Positions 23,001 to 30,509 of a stretch of DNA of 64,000 bases are shown here, one piece after another. Every line of letters starts with the position of its first letter. Positions within the stretch are counted from its first letter, which is position 1. This stretch comes from Branchiostoma floridae. Taxonomy: Eukaryota; Chordata; Leptocardii; Amphioxiformes; Branchiostomatidae. The notes under the pieces are model-generated. The model was not told the DNA's origin. It searched no databases and saw only the letters and a list, made by a program, of their open reading frames with translations. A program made the translations under genes and the position numbers. Location: assembly GCF_000003815.2 (NCBI RefSeq), contig NC_049982.1:3274663-3338662 (forward strand), in the 5' to 3' direction.

Positions 23001-23163
23001 CCGCCTCCTCCTTCTCCTGCTCGTCCTCTAAGTTCCTATCCTCCTCCCCGCCGTACTTCACGCTGTTCTCCTCCAAGGCGTTTCTCTCCTCCTTGGGAAT
23101 TTCCTTCCCGTCGCTGGCGAAAGTCAAGACGAGCAGGGAGATCAGCAGCACCAGAGTCCTCAT
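8742..23163 (-). CDS. Secreted CREC-like EF-hand protein with YD-like repeat tail
   Basis: Exons (high to low): 23163-22742, 22133-21943, 20246-20071, 19042-18982, unresolved exons in arrays at 17.9-15.87 kb, 15764(gap)-15701, 15077-14860, 14060-13877, 12619-12470, 12206-12133, 11551-11356, 10884-10676, 10293-10197, 9447-9269, 8838-8742. Every listed neighbouring pair agrees in phase. The first four exons give 283 residues: signal peptide, acidic stretch, four EF-hands. The last nine give 467: Gly/Thr linker, then YD-like repeats. The EF-hand part matches calumenin/reticulocalbin order, including MMARDERRW. CREC proteins are Ca-binding residents of the secretory lumen; this one ends LIIAG instead of an HDEL-type retention signal, so secretion is likely. 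One EF-hand exon is probably hidden in the N gap. I know of no family with this whole layout. Confidence 0.85.
9440..9660 (-). repeat. ~70-bp array over a 3' splice site, 3-4 copies
   Basis: The block with ACAGGGTAACCG (acceptor plus first exon bases) and the intron part CCGTTGCCATGGCAGCAATG recurs at roughly 9450, 9520, 9590 and 9640 in decaying form. The exon-proximal copy is the real acceptor of exon 9447-9269; the others are decoys. Confidence 0.8.
10602..10720 (-). repeat. Two-copy duplication over a 5' splice site
   Basis: On the coding strand GACGGCAGAACCTACAG|GTACGTG is followed about 58 bp later by GACGGCCGAACCTACAG|GTACGTG, so both the exon end and its donor are duplicated. Use of the distal donor (exon end 10618) would add a copy of the TEDGRTYR segment, but the intervening stretch contains TAG in frame, so the proximal donor is preferred. 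Confidence 0.8.
11607..11732. mobile_element. Foldback MITE in an intron
   Basis: The left arm TAGCCTGAGTACCATCCTCT pairs with the right-arm end AGGATGGTACTCAGGCTA, and further inside GCTTGCT pairs with AGCAAGC. About 126 bp with a 20-base loop. It lies 56 bp upstream of the exon at 11551-11356. No coding capacity and no clear target duplication. Confidence 0.75.
12330..12500 (-). repeat. ~46-bp array over a 5' splice site, ~4 copies
   Basis: The real exon end CATCTACATCACCACGGGAACG is followed by the donor GTAAGTAGTC, and the block GGAAACCGCATCTACATCAC...GGGAACG|GTAAGT repeats downstream with decay (CATCTACATC becomes TATCTAACACG). The copy at 12421-12469 keeps the same reading frame and donor and might replace the true one. 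Confidence 0.85.
13262..13885 (-). repeat. 29-bp array over a 5' splice site, ~21 copies
   Basis: The coding-strand unit is CATGACGAGCAG|GTAACTTAG followed by CAACCCCT. The first unit is the real end of the exon at 14060-13877 (DEQ) with its donor; the others repeat the last nine exon bases and the donor. Variation is mostly GTAACT versus GTAACC, with occasional GACAAGCAG. Over 600 bp of intron is filled with near-perfect donor sites. Confidence 0.95.
14083..14290. repeat. 70-bp direct repeat, 3 copies
   Basis: Units start at about 14083, 14153 and 14223 with ACATGAGATATCCATTTCAT and include CAGCCGTGACAGG. They lie in the intron immediately upstream of the first YD-like repeat exon. The unit does not include the acceptor itself. 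Confidence 0.85.
14860..15077 (-). CDS. CREC-like gene, Gly/Thr-rich linker exon
   Basis: Starts NWSWATYNPRTYTGFGSIAT and continues for about 50 residues almost entirely of Gly and Thr with some Val and Arg. Acceptor GTGTAG, donor GCAG|GTAGGG; phase 0 in and phase 2 out. A flexible, possibly O-glycosylated spacer between the EF-hand part and the YD-like repeats. His-rich and Ala/Pro-rich readings of the same DNA are other frames and are not joined to neighbours in phase. Confidence 0.8.
15390..15525. mobile_element. Foldback MITE, TAGTCTC-type family, in an intron
   Basis: The ends TAATTTCCAAGTAGATCC and GGATCTGGTTGGAGATTA are imperfect inverted repeats, with TAGTATCAAA and TTTGATACTA further inside. 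The flanks carry GTCGAGGC at 15382-15389 and 15526-15533, an 8-bp target duplication. The inner sequence resembles the element at 47275 (TAGTATCAAAGCTGGCCA), so both belong to one family. Confidence 0.8.
15701..15764 (-). CDS. CREC-like gene, partial exon before the linker
   Basis: Open in the frame CSFAFLLYWHIHKSFTDGYW, with last codon CAG at a GTAAGG donor. It joins in phase 0 to the next exon, NWSWATYNPRTYTG. The 5' side is lost in the N gap. The aromatic sequence is unlike the C-terminus of vertebrate CREC proteins, so it may be a lineage-specific spacer. Confidence 0.65.
15765..15864. other. Assembly gap (100 N)
   Basis: Exactly 100 N, the usual placeholder for a gap of unknown size. 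It separates the EF-hand exon array from the exon coding YWHIHKSFTDGYWQ, so the exon on its edge is incomplete. Confidence 0.95.
15865..16665 (-). repeat. ~145-bp GC-rich array over an EF-hand exon acceptor, ~6 copies
   Basis: Minus-strand units contain TTTCCCCACAG, the exon piece GACGGGCGGCTGAACCTGTC (frame DGRLNLSEIQAYYRGVLSDA), and a GGCGGCGG-rich stretch before the next acceptor. The copy nearest 16650 is diverged, reading LNLQDIQEYYRAVK before a GTAGGT donor, and may be either the oldest unit or a separate exon. The array ends in the N gap at 15864. Each unit could be spliced as an alternative start of the same exon. Confidence 0.85.
16735..17916 (-). repeat. 90-101-bp array containing an EF-hand exon end, ~13 copies
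   Basis: On the minus strand each unit reads FDSNQDQAARMVQDADTDG in one frame, then GTGGGT, a possible donor, then TATAGGTTATAGG-type intron sequence. The encoded piece corresponds to the helix and first half of the last CREC EF-loop, which joins DGRLNLSE from the next exon to make DTDGDGRLNLSE. Which copy is the functional exon cannot be told. Units nearer the gap have an extra TATAACC block. The array runs into the N gap, so its true length is unknown. Confidence 0.85.
17917..18054. other. Assembly gap (138 N)
   Basis: The gap interrupts the array derived from an EF-hand exon. The expected fifth EF-hand exon of the CREC-like gene is missing between 18982 and 16741 and most likely lies here or was lost in collapse of the array. 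Confidence 0.95.
18437..18990 (-). repeat. 48-bp array over the exon 4 donor, ~11 copies
   Basis: The unit holds the last bases of exon 4 and its 5' splice site (GCGAGTTCACATGTAAGGAA) plus about 28 bp of intron. Because 48 is a multiple of three and contains no stop, the array is open for about 130 codons on each strand, reading SEFTCKELCMFTSVTL per unit on the coding strand. Each unit also has a CTTAG before the copied exon piece, so it could serve as a tiny cryptic exon. The most distal copy (18437) is diverged. Confidence 0.9.
18982..19042 (-). CDS. CREC-like gene, exon 4: EF-hand 4
   Basis: A 61-bp exon coding for DFVDEYDTDDNGLLSLSEFT. The loop DTDDNGLLSLSE has all canonical calcium ligands. 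Acceptor TTTCAG, donor ACAT|GTAAGG; phase 0 in and phase 1 out. The next exon in the reading direction cannot be identified because of the adjoining array and the N gap. Confidence 0.85.
20071..20246 (-). CDS. CREC-like gene, exon 3: EF-hand 3
   Basis: Contains CQTYLKMMARDERRWKRADR and the loop DRDADGFLSKDE, then FAAYLYP. The MMxRDERRxKxAD signature is highly characteristic of the calumenin/reticulocalbin family. Acceptor TTGCAG at 20248-20247, donor GTAAGC. Enters in phase 1 and leaves in phase 0. The 5' end of the exon and its acceptor are copied several times upstream. Confidence 0.9.
20230..20745 (-). repeat. Array over the exon 3 acceptor, ~5 copies
   Basis: Moving away from the exon on the plus-coordinate side, the sequence GGCCCGAGAGCGAGCTGGAC plus the acceptor TTGCAG and about 50 bp of intron recurs about every 95-140 bp. 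One copy (20396-20490) includes a longer piece of exon 3, from RDERRWKRAD back to the acceptor. Several copies keep a usable polypyrimidine-CAG acceptor; one, near 20590, has lost it. The gene carries decoy 3' splice sites with attached exon starts. Confidence 0.85.
20797..21250. repeat. Dispersed repeat, copy 1 (~450 bp)
   Basis: Matches 24492-24975 in the same orientation with scattered differences, for example AAGGTTTCTCCAAGCC, GCTGTCACAACTCGGTAAGC and CAGGTCGCAGGAAAGGTCCT. Interior parts are more diverged. Probably an old non-autonomous element. It lies in intron 2 of the CREC-like gene. Confidence 0.75.
21517..21597. mobile_element. 81-bp hairpin (foldback)
   Basis: The arms AGATCTTCGGTGGCA and TGCCACCGGAGATCT enclose a second stem, CCGGCCAAGG with CCTTGGCCGG. 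It may be a small MITE or the end of a larger one. In intron 2 of the CREC-like gene. Confidence 0.6.
21943..22133 (-). CDS. CREC-like gene, exon 2: EF-hands 1 and 2
   Basis: Codes for VVYGIMDRDGDGVCSEEEL, a canonical EF loop with D, D, D and final E in place, then a helix and a second loop, YDVNGAGRLSWD. The second loop is degenerate: Ala stands at position 5 and Asp replaces the final Glu, so binding may be weak. Acceptor CTACAG and donor GTGAGA; enters in phase 2 and leaves in phase 1. Confidence 0.85.
22140..22545. repeat. Degenerate telomere-like (CTAACC)n stretch
   Basis: Within intron 1 of the CREC-like gene are many CTAACCCTAACC-like words mixed with CTAAATCTAAACC variants and three diverged copies of a block with CCCCGTCCCG...CGTACACAAC. 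The latter resembles the neighbouring exon start (CCGTCCCGGTCCATGATCCC), so pieces of exon 2 may be carried here too. Confidence 0.6.
22742..23163 (-). CDS. CREC-like gene, exon 1: signal peptide and acidic region
   Basis: The start ATG at 23163 sits in a good context (TCGCCATGA). Residues 1-17 (MRTLVLLISLLVLTFAS) form a signal peptide. Residues about 30-95 are almost all Glu, Asp and Ser, then comes a short basic stretch SRVGRQIRPFG and the pre-EF segment SLTQSEAIRRIG. The exon ends at a GTGAGT donor in phase 2. Acidic stretches are typical of low-affinity luminal Ca-binding proteins. The 64-codon and 161-codon open frames on other frames or the opposite strand are shadows of the GAG/GAA repeat. 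Confidence 0.85.
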
Positions 23164-23330
23164 GGCGAATTCTCCGGAAGGTATTCACGTCAGGTGACTA
23201 ACGAACACCTCTCTCAGGTGACGGGTAATGGCTTAGGCGTCAACCAGGTGAGGCTACTACCGTAGACGTCGCTCAGGTGAGGTTAGTGCCGTAGGCGTTT
23301 TCCAGCCACAGGTGAGGTACCTGGCGCAGA
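23164..23330 (-). promoter_or_regulatory. Upstream region with five CAGGTG/CACCTG E-boxes
   Basis: CAGGTG occurs at 23191, 23215, 23245, 23274 and 23309, all in one orientation, within 124 bp directly upstream of the CREC-like start codon. CACCTG is the classic site for Snail/ZEB-type zinc fingers and some bHLH factors. The spacing of 24-35 bp and the similar flanks (GGCGT, CGTAG) show that it is a decayed tandem repeat. No TATA box was seen, so a regulatory role is inference. Confidence 0.4.
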
Positions 23331-24491
23331 CGTGCGGTCCTCCTCGGCACGACGCAGTGAGGACACCACTCAGCGACGAACGGCTGTACCTGCAGGGGGG
23401 AGGGGGGCATCGTCACTACAACCCTGTAGAACAGAGAACTCTACATAAAAAAAGCAATAACGTTACCTGTTGCTTTCCACTTCACAAACCTACCATGAAA
23501 CAATCTTCCTAGACCGCGGCCCGTTGGCGGAGTCGCAGCGTAATAAATCGGATGTATGTTACCCGCAATTGTTGTAATGAGGAGATCGTGTAAAACGCAT
23601 AAACATGACTCAAAAGACAAAAAAAGACATTATTCTTCAGAGCTGAAGAAACCATGGCGGATGCCTGGTGAAAGCTTCTCACCGCAAGCATTTTCGTCGT
23701 GGGTACTAGTTTGATTTTCCTGTCAGCGCTAGTATAATCATTATTCTTATCGATGAAATTCGTTGAGCTCTGTCAAATTGCTCGGCCGCAGCGATGCCAC
23801 TATAGTGACACTGCGGTTCCCAGACGAAGGGCGGAATTTATCAATTTCTTGTTTCATTTGTTGTTTGAGTATTGGACAATACATCTTCGATCGATCTAGT
23901 CTTTGTTGGCGCGTGTTTCTATCCACTGTAGATCGCCTCGTACAAAACTGTTCCCAAAACAAAGTCAACAGCCTGTTTCGGATTAACTAGTAACGTTACA
24001 AGGCCGGGACTGCCCATGATGTTCTCATAGGCACGCTCAACGAAGATGCATCGAAAGGGAACCATGACGTCACAGATGTGCGGCAAAACGTAGAAATGCA
24101 AAATAAAAACACAAAAATGCAATTATTTTACGGACACGAATAATAGCAAGGCAATTAGCGAGTTGACTAATGGGGAATGGTCAAATCGATTATAATTGGT
24201 TAAACTTGCACTGTAAAGTTTGTTACTTCCTGTTGTTTTATGGTTGCCATGGCAACGTCAAGTTCAGGTTAAAGGCCAATGGCGTTTGAAAAAGGTTGCA
24301 TGCCTGCTACATTAGACACAGGACGGCCCGGACAATTCTCAGCCAACAAGGTCAAGGTCAGGTGAGAGGTCACACGGAGGTCATTAGGGGTCAAACGGAG
24401 GTGGCGCGGAGGTTTGTGGGTACGGTGGGAACTGTCATAAAATGGTAACAGGTCTCCATCTAACTCACAGATCATCAACTTAGAAAAAAAA
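23331..24491. other. No gene seen
   Basis: Intergenic sequence. Short open frames lack any domain or splice support. Confidence 0.4.
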
Positions 24492-24975
24492 CAGGAAGGT
24501 TTCTCCAAGCCGGAAAGCTGAAAGCTCCGAGGTGAAAAGCTGAGATATTCAATTGGTCTGAAGCCGACGTAGTTTGGCAGTCCTGGCAAATTAGCCCTAT
24601 TTCGGTCCTCTCCGGAACAAAAGCTGTCACAACTCGGTAAGCAGGTCGCAGGAAAGGTCCTGCAGGGAAAACTCCAGTTACAGGATATTAAACCTGCTTT
24701 GGACAATTTCCAACAACCAGTCGGCAATCTCATAGAGCCTAGCAGCAGAAAAGCCTTTGTTCCATCCAAAATATTAGGGTCTGCGATTGTGTGTGTGTTT
24801 GGGGGGTTGGGGGCGTCTAAAGGGTAAATTCGGTTATTCAGGTTAAAGGCCAATGGCGCAACTGTAAGGAAACGTTAACGTTCCAACACACATCGCTCTA
24901 GATTTGAGTACTGGGTATCTTACACTGTGGCACAACCAGGCATTTCGTAGGGACTTTGTGGCAGTCAACGCAGAC
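24492..24975. repeat. Dispersed repeat, copy 2
   Basis: Same family and orientation as 20797-21250. The shared 3' part includes GGCACAACCAGGCATTTCGT here against CGACACAACCGGACGTTTCG there. The 194-codon minus-strand open frame over this copy is not matched by a conserved open frame in copy 1, so it is not taken as a gene. Confidence 0.75.
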
Positions 24976-25428
24976 GGAATATGAAGAACTTGACAAAAAC
25001 GCCATGCAGACCCTCTTTTATTCCCAGGACCCAATGGGGGCCACTTGACAGTTATACATATAGAGCCAGGTTTGAGAGGCCACAGGTTGTCACAGGTGTT
25101 TACGTCGCTTGTTGCCTGGTAACAAAAGCCCGTGGATTTTGCAGGCATGTCATCAGGAAACCCCAAACATTCCGTCTGTCGCGTTCCTTCAACACTAACC
25201 GCGTGATATTCTGTGAAGTCGGTTCTCACAGGAGCTAGGCGCTAAGGAGGCGATCAAGACCTGGGGTTGAACCAAGACGCACGGGTTTTATTCCCACAGG
25301 ATCACCGCCGCTGGCTGATCTAAAGTCAAAGAAATTTCAGCGATAAGAGGGCGTGAAGACGTCTCCAAATGTTACACATGTGTTCTCCGCACCTTTCCGT
25401 GCAATGGCACCTCGCTTGTGTTCATGTC

Positions 25429-25624
25429 TAAAGCCCCCTTTACAAATCAAGAATTTAGCTCGGCCGAGTTGTCAGCGATCTCTAAGTTACGAGGAGGCAT
25501 GACCCTGATGCCGACGAAGAAACTCTGCCATTTGTTCGTAGGCATCCGAGTCATGCCTCCTCGTAATTTTGAGCTCGCTGAGAACTCGGCCGAGCTAAAT
25601 TCTTGATTTGTAAAGGGGGCTTTA
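25429..25624. mobile_element. Foldback MITE, TAAAGCCCCC ends
   Basis: Perfect or near-perfect arms: TAAAGCCCCCTTTACAAATC at the left and its reverse complement at the right, continuing inward through AAGAATTTAGCTCGGCCGAG and TTACGAGGAGGCATGAC. The element is 196 bp, nearly all stem. No long target duplication is visible; a TA duplication is possible. Confidence 0.85.
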
Positions 25625-25645
25625 CCGCACATGGACTTTACGCGT

Positions 25646-25840
25646 TAGGCCAACGTCACATTTCCAAACCGGGGCCCGGCCGGATTATTTGTGAAAACGA
25701 AAAATACAAATGTACACGTAAAAATATACAAAGTGATGTCCACGACTACGTCTTGTGTAGTTTGGTGTCTTTTATATCATACTTTTCGTTCCCGAAAGCT
25801 GCCCGGCTGGGCCCCGGTTTGGAAATATGAGGTTGACCTT
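25646..25840. mobile_element. Foldback MITE, AGGYCAACSTCA ends
   Basis: The left arm AGGCCAACGTCACATTTCCA then AACCGGGGCCCGGCCGG pairs with a right arm whose reverse complement is AGGTCAACCTCATATTTCCA then AACCGGGGCCCAGCCGG. Only 21 bp separate it from the previous element, so two foldback elements lie side by side. Confidence 0.8.
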
Positions 25841-26429
25841 ACTCTTAGTCTTACTAGCTATAGGAACCGAAAAATAGAAATACACGCATACAAAATATGA
25901 GATACGAACAAAACGTGCAAAGGACGAGCAAAAACAAATGAGAAAACATATTAGCGCCCAGTCACAATCGTACGACGGCGGGTCTGTGATTGGGAACTGG
26001 GACATCCTTGAAAATTCGCTGTTGAGCCGGATCAGGGAATCTTCTGTTACGTTTTCGTTCAGGTAGCCTGGATGCCAGACTATTTCCAGGGCTAATAAGG
26101 CCTGAGCCTCTCTGTTCTAGGGCCATCATACCCATAAGAAAATTCTACAACAACCCCTGAGTTAGACACCACACGGTAGATATTGTAGGATCTTATAGAT
26201 ATTATTGAGATCGGGGTAAGTGCCAACTGGCGATGCTGCATTCCAGGACACATGTTTCCTGGAACTGGAAGCGATCGATCCCGGAGCGAGCCAGGCTGCC
26301 TCGCAGCGGTCGGTACAACACGTCGGCTGTCGGCCATCAACACTGGGAGATAGACACATGTACATAACAACGGGCAAGCATGTGTAGAAATTCAGAGGGG
26401 TGAGTAAGAACAGAAAGAAACAACATCCC
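25841..26429. other. No gene seen
   Basis: Non-coding sequence. The stretch left of the tRNA-like segment could be the body of a SINE, but no tail or second copy was found. Confidence 0.35.
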
Positions 26430-26505
26430 GACTCCCGGGATTCGAACCCGCGCCGAACCCGGGCAGCCGGATCACAAATCCAACGTGCAAACCACAACAC
26501 CAAAA
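26430..26505 (-). tRNA. tRNA-like sequence (pseudogene or SINE head)
   Basis: On the minus strand a perfect B box GGTTCGAATCC (26448-26438) lies about 45 bp after an A-box-like TGGTTTGCACG, with TTGTGATCC where an anticodon loop would be. The acceptor arms do not pair well, and the region between anticodon and T arm is longer than in a normal tRNA. I therefore regard it as a tRNA-derived pseudogene or the promoter head of a SINE. Confidence 0.45.
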
Positions 26506-29010
26506 GCTCAAGAGCTGTTGGCGTGGTCAGTTTGGCAGCGCTAGAACCCCACTGTTACACATGTATCTGTATCAGTGTAAACCCCGGGGGGTTCCACCAG
26601 TCTCCCAGTAAACTTCCAGACAAACTTCTGAGTAACTGTGACGCACGTCTTAGACTTCCCAAAACATAAGTATCGCCGATCACCGATTTTTTCCACTGTG
26701 GATACGAGAATCCTTGACAAGGAAAGGATGACCAGCCCTATAAGAGGAATAGGTTCGAGACCTCATACCGGTACGAAATATCTTTAAACTTTGCATATAT
26801 ATCTACAAGTTGTCTCAATGATGATACAAGTTACACTGCAATTAGCATAATATAATTCAAATGATGATTTTCTTTACCAAAATAACTAACATGGTATGTG
26901 AAAGTTGAAGGGGCTACCCACCTGTTTTGAGATGAATATTATAAAATAATAAATAAAGTCCTTTTCTTTGGCAGAATCCCATGTTTGGATTTCATCCTAT
27001 GATATGCAAATGACTTGTGCATTTACATAATCCTTGCATACTGATGTACACCTCTATTTTAAACATGTCAGATCAATGTAATGCATTTTCACCATTTACC
27101 ACGAAGACTTACTCTATTGTACTCTCACATTATTTATGCAAACCAGACACTAATTTGTATCTGTAATTGTTCCACCATGCATAAATATGTACAAAGCTTT
27201 TATATTCGATATAACCAAATTAATAACTAATAACACTGCTTTACAAATATGATCACATGTAAATCTAGTGCACCCTTGCCAAAAGCAAACACATTTATTT
27301 CTGTCGCTAGACCATATCTATTGACCTTGAAACGATTAGGTGGCCGGCCCGTTACAGATCCTGACAGCACAGACCAGGACGAAGCTAATTGGATAAAGCT
27401 GTCTGGCGTTACTTCCGGTTCCTGACCTGAAAACTGCCATGACTATCCGGGTCATTAACCTCAGCGGCCGGAGGGTCACCTCGGGTCGTGACCTTTGACC
27501 TGCCTGTCCATGAACACCGTTGTTACAGCTGGTAGATCGGCGTGAGACAGGCTGAAGGTCATGACCTTGTCGTCCCGATCGTTAACCCGTGACCCGGGGT
27601 CTCGTTAGTTCTGCAGTGTGAGAGGTAGACAGGCGGGACTGTGTTCCACAGAAACCCAACATGCTGCAAAAATCACACCACAGCCAAACGGAATGATATT
27701 ATAAAATATCAAGAGGGAGCTTTGACTTGCAACTGACTTCAGTGGAATCCAGGACCAAGAGCTATCTACAACTCAAAGTTCACGACCACAGCATGTCCAG
27801 AACGACATATCAAACGCGAAAGTTCCGCAGCAAGTTCAAGGTCTCATCTACCACGTACCAAACATGAAGGCAATCCATCTTGGCATTCTGGAGTTATGCC
27901 GGTCGACTGCACACATACACAAACACAAACACTACGGAAAACATAACCTTCTGGCGAAAGTAATTAAGACCTTGGTACGACCGAGCACAACAGACCGAGA
28001 ACTCCTGCACTTTGGTGACGTTTTGTGCCCAGGAAACGGTCTTATCCTCCTTCTCAGACTGCGTTGACTCGCGATATTCAAAACCTAGACTACGTAACAT
28101 ACTCTCACTTTCCGGATCTGCCGCAAGAGTCAACAGTTAAAGTAATCATTTTGCAAAATTGTCTTCCAGTGTTGAGTTATATCTGTCCCCCACCCCCCCA
28201 CCCCCCCCCCTCCTCCTCTCAAAAGAACCAGGAAGTCCAGCTGAGGACTAGGTCGGTAGGTAAGGAGGTAAGGCTTTCTAAAGCCAGGGGAGGTCAGGAG
28301 AGGGAGTTTCGGCTCGCCACAAAAACGCGCGCGAGCGAAATAAAGTTTCTCACCCTAAAATAAACGCAGGAAGTCTGCGAAGCTGAGAAACCTGAAGTCC
28401 ATTCACATCAACAAATCTCGGCCCACTATCCGACACTTGCCAGAACTGCGCCTTGATCCTGGGAACTCAGATATCACAGAAATCAGACCCAGCTGCGGAC
28501 TGACAGGCTCGATACTCCAGCCTCACGTCTTGATGGTTTGCTGAAGGGTTTAGCCAAGACTTTATACCAAAAATCTGGGAGATCAACTCCGGATCGCAGC
28601 ACACTGCACGGCCGGCGCACATGGCCCCAAAGAAAAACAAGAACAAGAGTTCTTTGGTCTCAAGTTGTTCAAAGTGTGCAAGACTTATCTATCACCAAAG
28701 CAAAGACGTCTATTGGCCGTTGCGAAGCTGTTAAAAGACTTAGCTTCACAAGATGTGAAATCCATCCAGATTTCACAATATTTTAACATATAACGTTATT
28801 AGAACAATGTTGTTGTTGTTGTTGTTGTCCTCATTTAACGTCTATCATTTCGCTAGACGTGGTCTCTTGGTGCTGGGTAACAACAAAAGTCGATGTCCGT
28901 ACGGTCTGCTACAAACTAACAAAGTTTAACTACAAAATCTAAATACAAATAAACCACAGCACCCTGCTATCATTACTACACATGATAGACCAATACACTC
29001 AGATTTGTAA
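26506..29010. other. AT-rich intergenic stretch, no gene seen
   Basis: From 26.7 to 27.3 kb the DNA is AT-rich with few open frames. Around 27.33-27.64 kb several GTGACC/GGTCATGACC words occur without a clear period. A (GTT)6 run lies at 28811-28828. No exon was supported. Confidence 0.4.
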
Positions 29011-29188
29011 TACAGTAGAAGCCAGTTAATTGCACAAAAGATTAAGGCACACTTCTGCTTATTGCACTGAATGCCCAAGTCCCAAACCGGTGCGGTCCAG
29101 CATTATAACTTCGCATTATTGCACCACCCGGATAATTGCACGAAATACGCTAGCAGATGGGGTGTGCAATTAAACGGCTTCTACTGTA
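29011..29188. mobile_element. Pogo/Tigger-like MITE
   Basis: The ends TACAGTAGAAGCCAGTTAAT and ATTAAACGGCTTCTACTGTA form a terminal inverted repeat of about 25 bp with few mismatches, and the TA at each edge fits a TA target duplication. CAGTAGAA-type ends are characteristic of pogo-like DNA transposons. 178 bp, no coding capacity. Confidence 0.75.
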
Positions 29189-29630
29189 TAATGATACAGT
29201 CAGGGGAAGCAGCCACATGAGCAGGCGGCGTGTCTACTTTTGTTCGTCTCCATTCTAGCCTTGATTCTGTCATCCTTATTCCCCTAACGCTACAAACGTA
29301 TCCCACATGTTATATGAACTTCAGGTCACCCTCCCGAGGATTAGGGGGGAGGGGGGTAAGAGCTGTATACTCACCTCTTATTGACCTTGACTTTTCTGTC
29401 ACCTAAGTCTTCCTAGATGGGCGCAGTCGTGAACATGTAGAGCTAATACAAAAACAAACCCAGAGGATGGAAATGGGCAAAACTCCAGCACAGATTCATC
29501 CCAGGACACCGACATGGCGAGAAACCTCGGAGAATCATTTCGTTCTGGTCAAGGTCGCTGTCAAGGTCATAAACACCGTGTAAACACCAACAGCACGTAA
29601 CAAGTGTAAAAAAAAAATTTACTACATCGC
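29189..29630. other. No gene seen
   Basis: Non-coding spacer between a MITE and a minisatellite. Confidence 0.35.
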
Positions 29631-29925
29631 AGCAGCAAGTAAAAAAGTGTTTTAAAACACCGCAGCAGCACGTGAAATAACGTGTAAAAAGTTTTAAAAC
29701 ACCGCAGTAGTACGTGAAATAACGTGTAAAAAGTTTTAAAACACCGCAGCAGTACGTGAAATAAGGTGTAAAAAGTTTTAAAACACCGCAGCAGTACGTG
29801 AAATAAGGTGTAAAAAGTTTTAAAACACCGCAGCAGCACGCAGTAGTACGTGAAATAACGTGTAAAAATTTTTAAAACACCGCAGCAGTACGTGAAATAA
29901 GGTGTAAAAAGTTTTAAAGCTAACC
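29631..29925. repeat. 42-bp minisatellite, ~7 copies
   Basis: Unit: ACCGCAGCAGTACGTGAAAT then AAGGTGTAAAAAGTTTTAAAAC. Some copies are shortened or fused (near 29835). As 42 is a multiple of three, the minus strand stays open and reads RCFKTFYTLFHVLL repeatedly; no start, signal or splice support makes it a gene. Confidence 0.9.
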
Positions 29926-30378
29926 TGTCCCTATTTGCTGACTTCAGCACATACTCCCTGTCTGTCCGTCACTGCGCCTGTCACGCTCAATCTCGCTCTT
30001 TCTCGTCATCCCATCTGCAGTACTACAAAAGCCACTAGGGGACCCCAATTTTTTGCCATTCCCATGTGATCCCATGTCAATAAGATCGAGACGACAGATA
30101 GAACGAACGGGTCAACGAATAAACAATAGATAGAATTCCCCACAGTAGGAATCAGAGGGTGGTCAGAAAAGGACTTCATGGACATACTGCCATGACTGTG
30201 GGTTACTAGAGTTCATTCGCGTCTTGCTCAGTTGCTAAATTGGTCTTTACGAGGACCGCCGGTCTGGGTTAGGTTAACCAGGCATGTTCAGCAGTCACGC
30301 CGGGTTAGTGTGATTACAGGGAATTATGTACCCTGGGGGCCAGCCGGCATCGGGCAGCTAGGACAGTTTATTCGGTGG
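29926..30378. other. No gene seen
   Basis: Non-coding sequence between a minisatellite and a hairpin element. Confidence 0.35.
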
Positions 30379-30509
30379 CCCAAGACAGTCAGTCCGCCGA
30401 TCTCACATTAGCGCTCCGGGGGATTTAAGCCCGAAGGAAGTCCACCTGATCCTTTGGGCTTAAACTCCCCGGAGCACTAATGTGAGATCGTCGGCCTGAC
30501 TGCCTTGGG
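30379..30509. mobile_element. 131-bp foldback element
   Basis: The arms GATCTCACATTAGCGCTCCG and CGGAGCACTAATGTGAGATC extend outward to CCCAAG...CTTGGG and inward to TTTAAGCCC...GGGCTTAAA. The loop is about 15 bases. No clear target duplication. Confidence 0.75.

Noticed and set aside
22712-23197. 161-codon Ser-rich plus-strand frame
   Set aside because: Antisense of the acidic GAG/GAA-rich exon 1, which has a signal peptide and a phase-matched partner exon.
24269-24853. 194-codon minus-strand frame
   Set aside because: Overlaps a dispersed repeat whose other copy is not open in the same frame.
26430-26505. A functional tRNA gene
   Set aside because: The B box is perfect but the acceptor stem does not pair and the variable region is too long.
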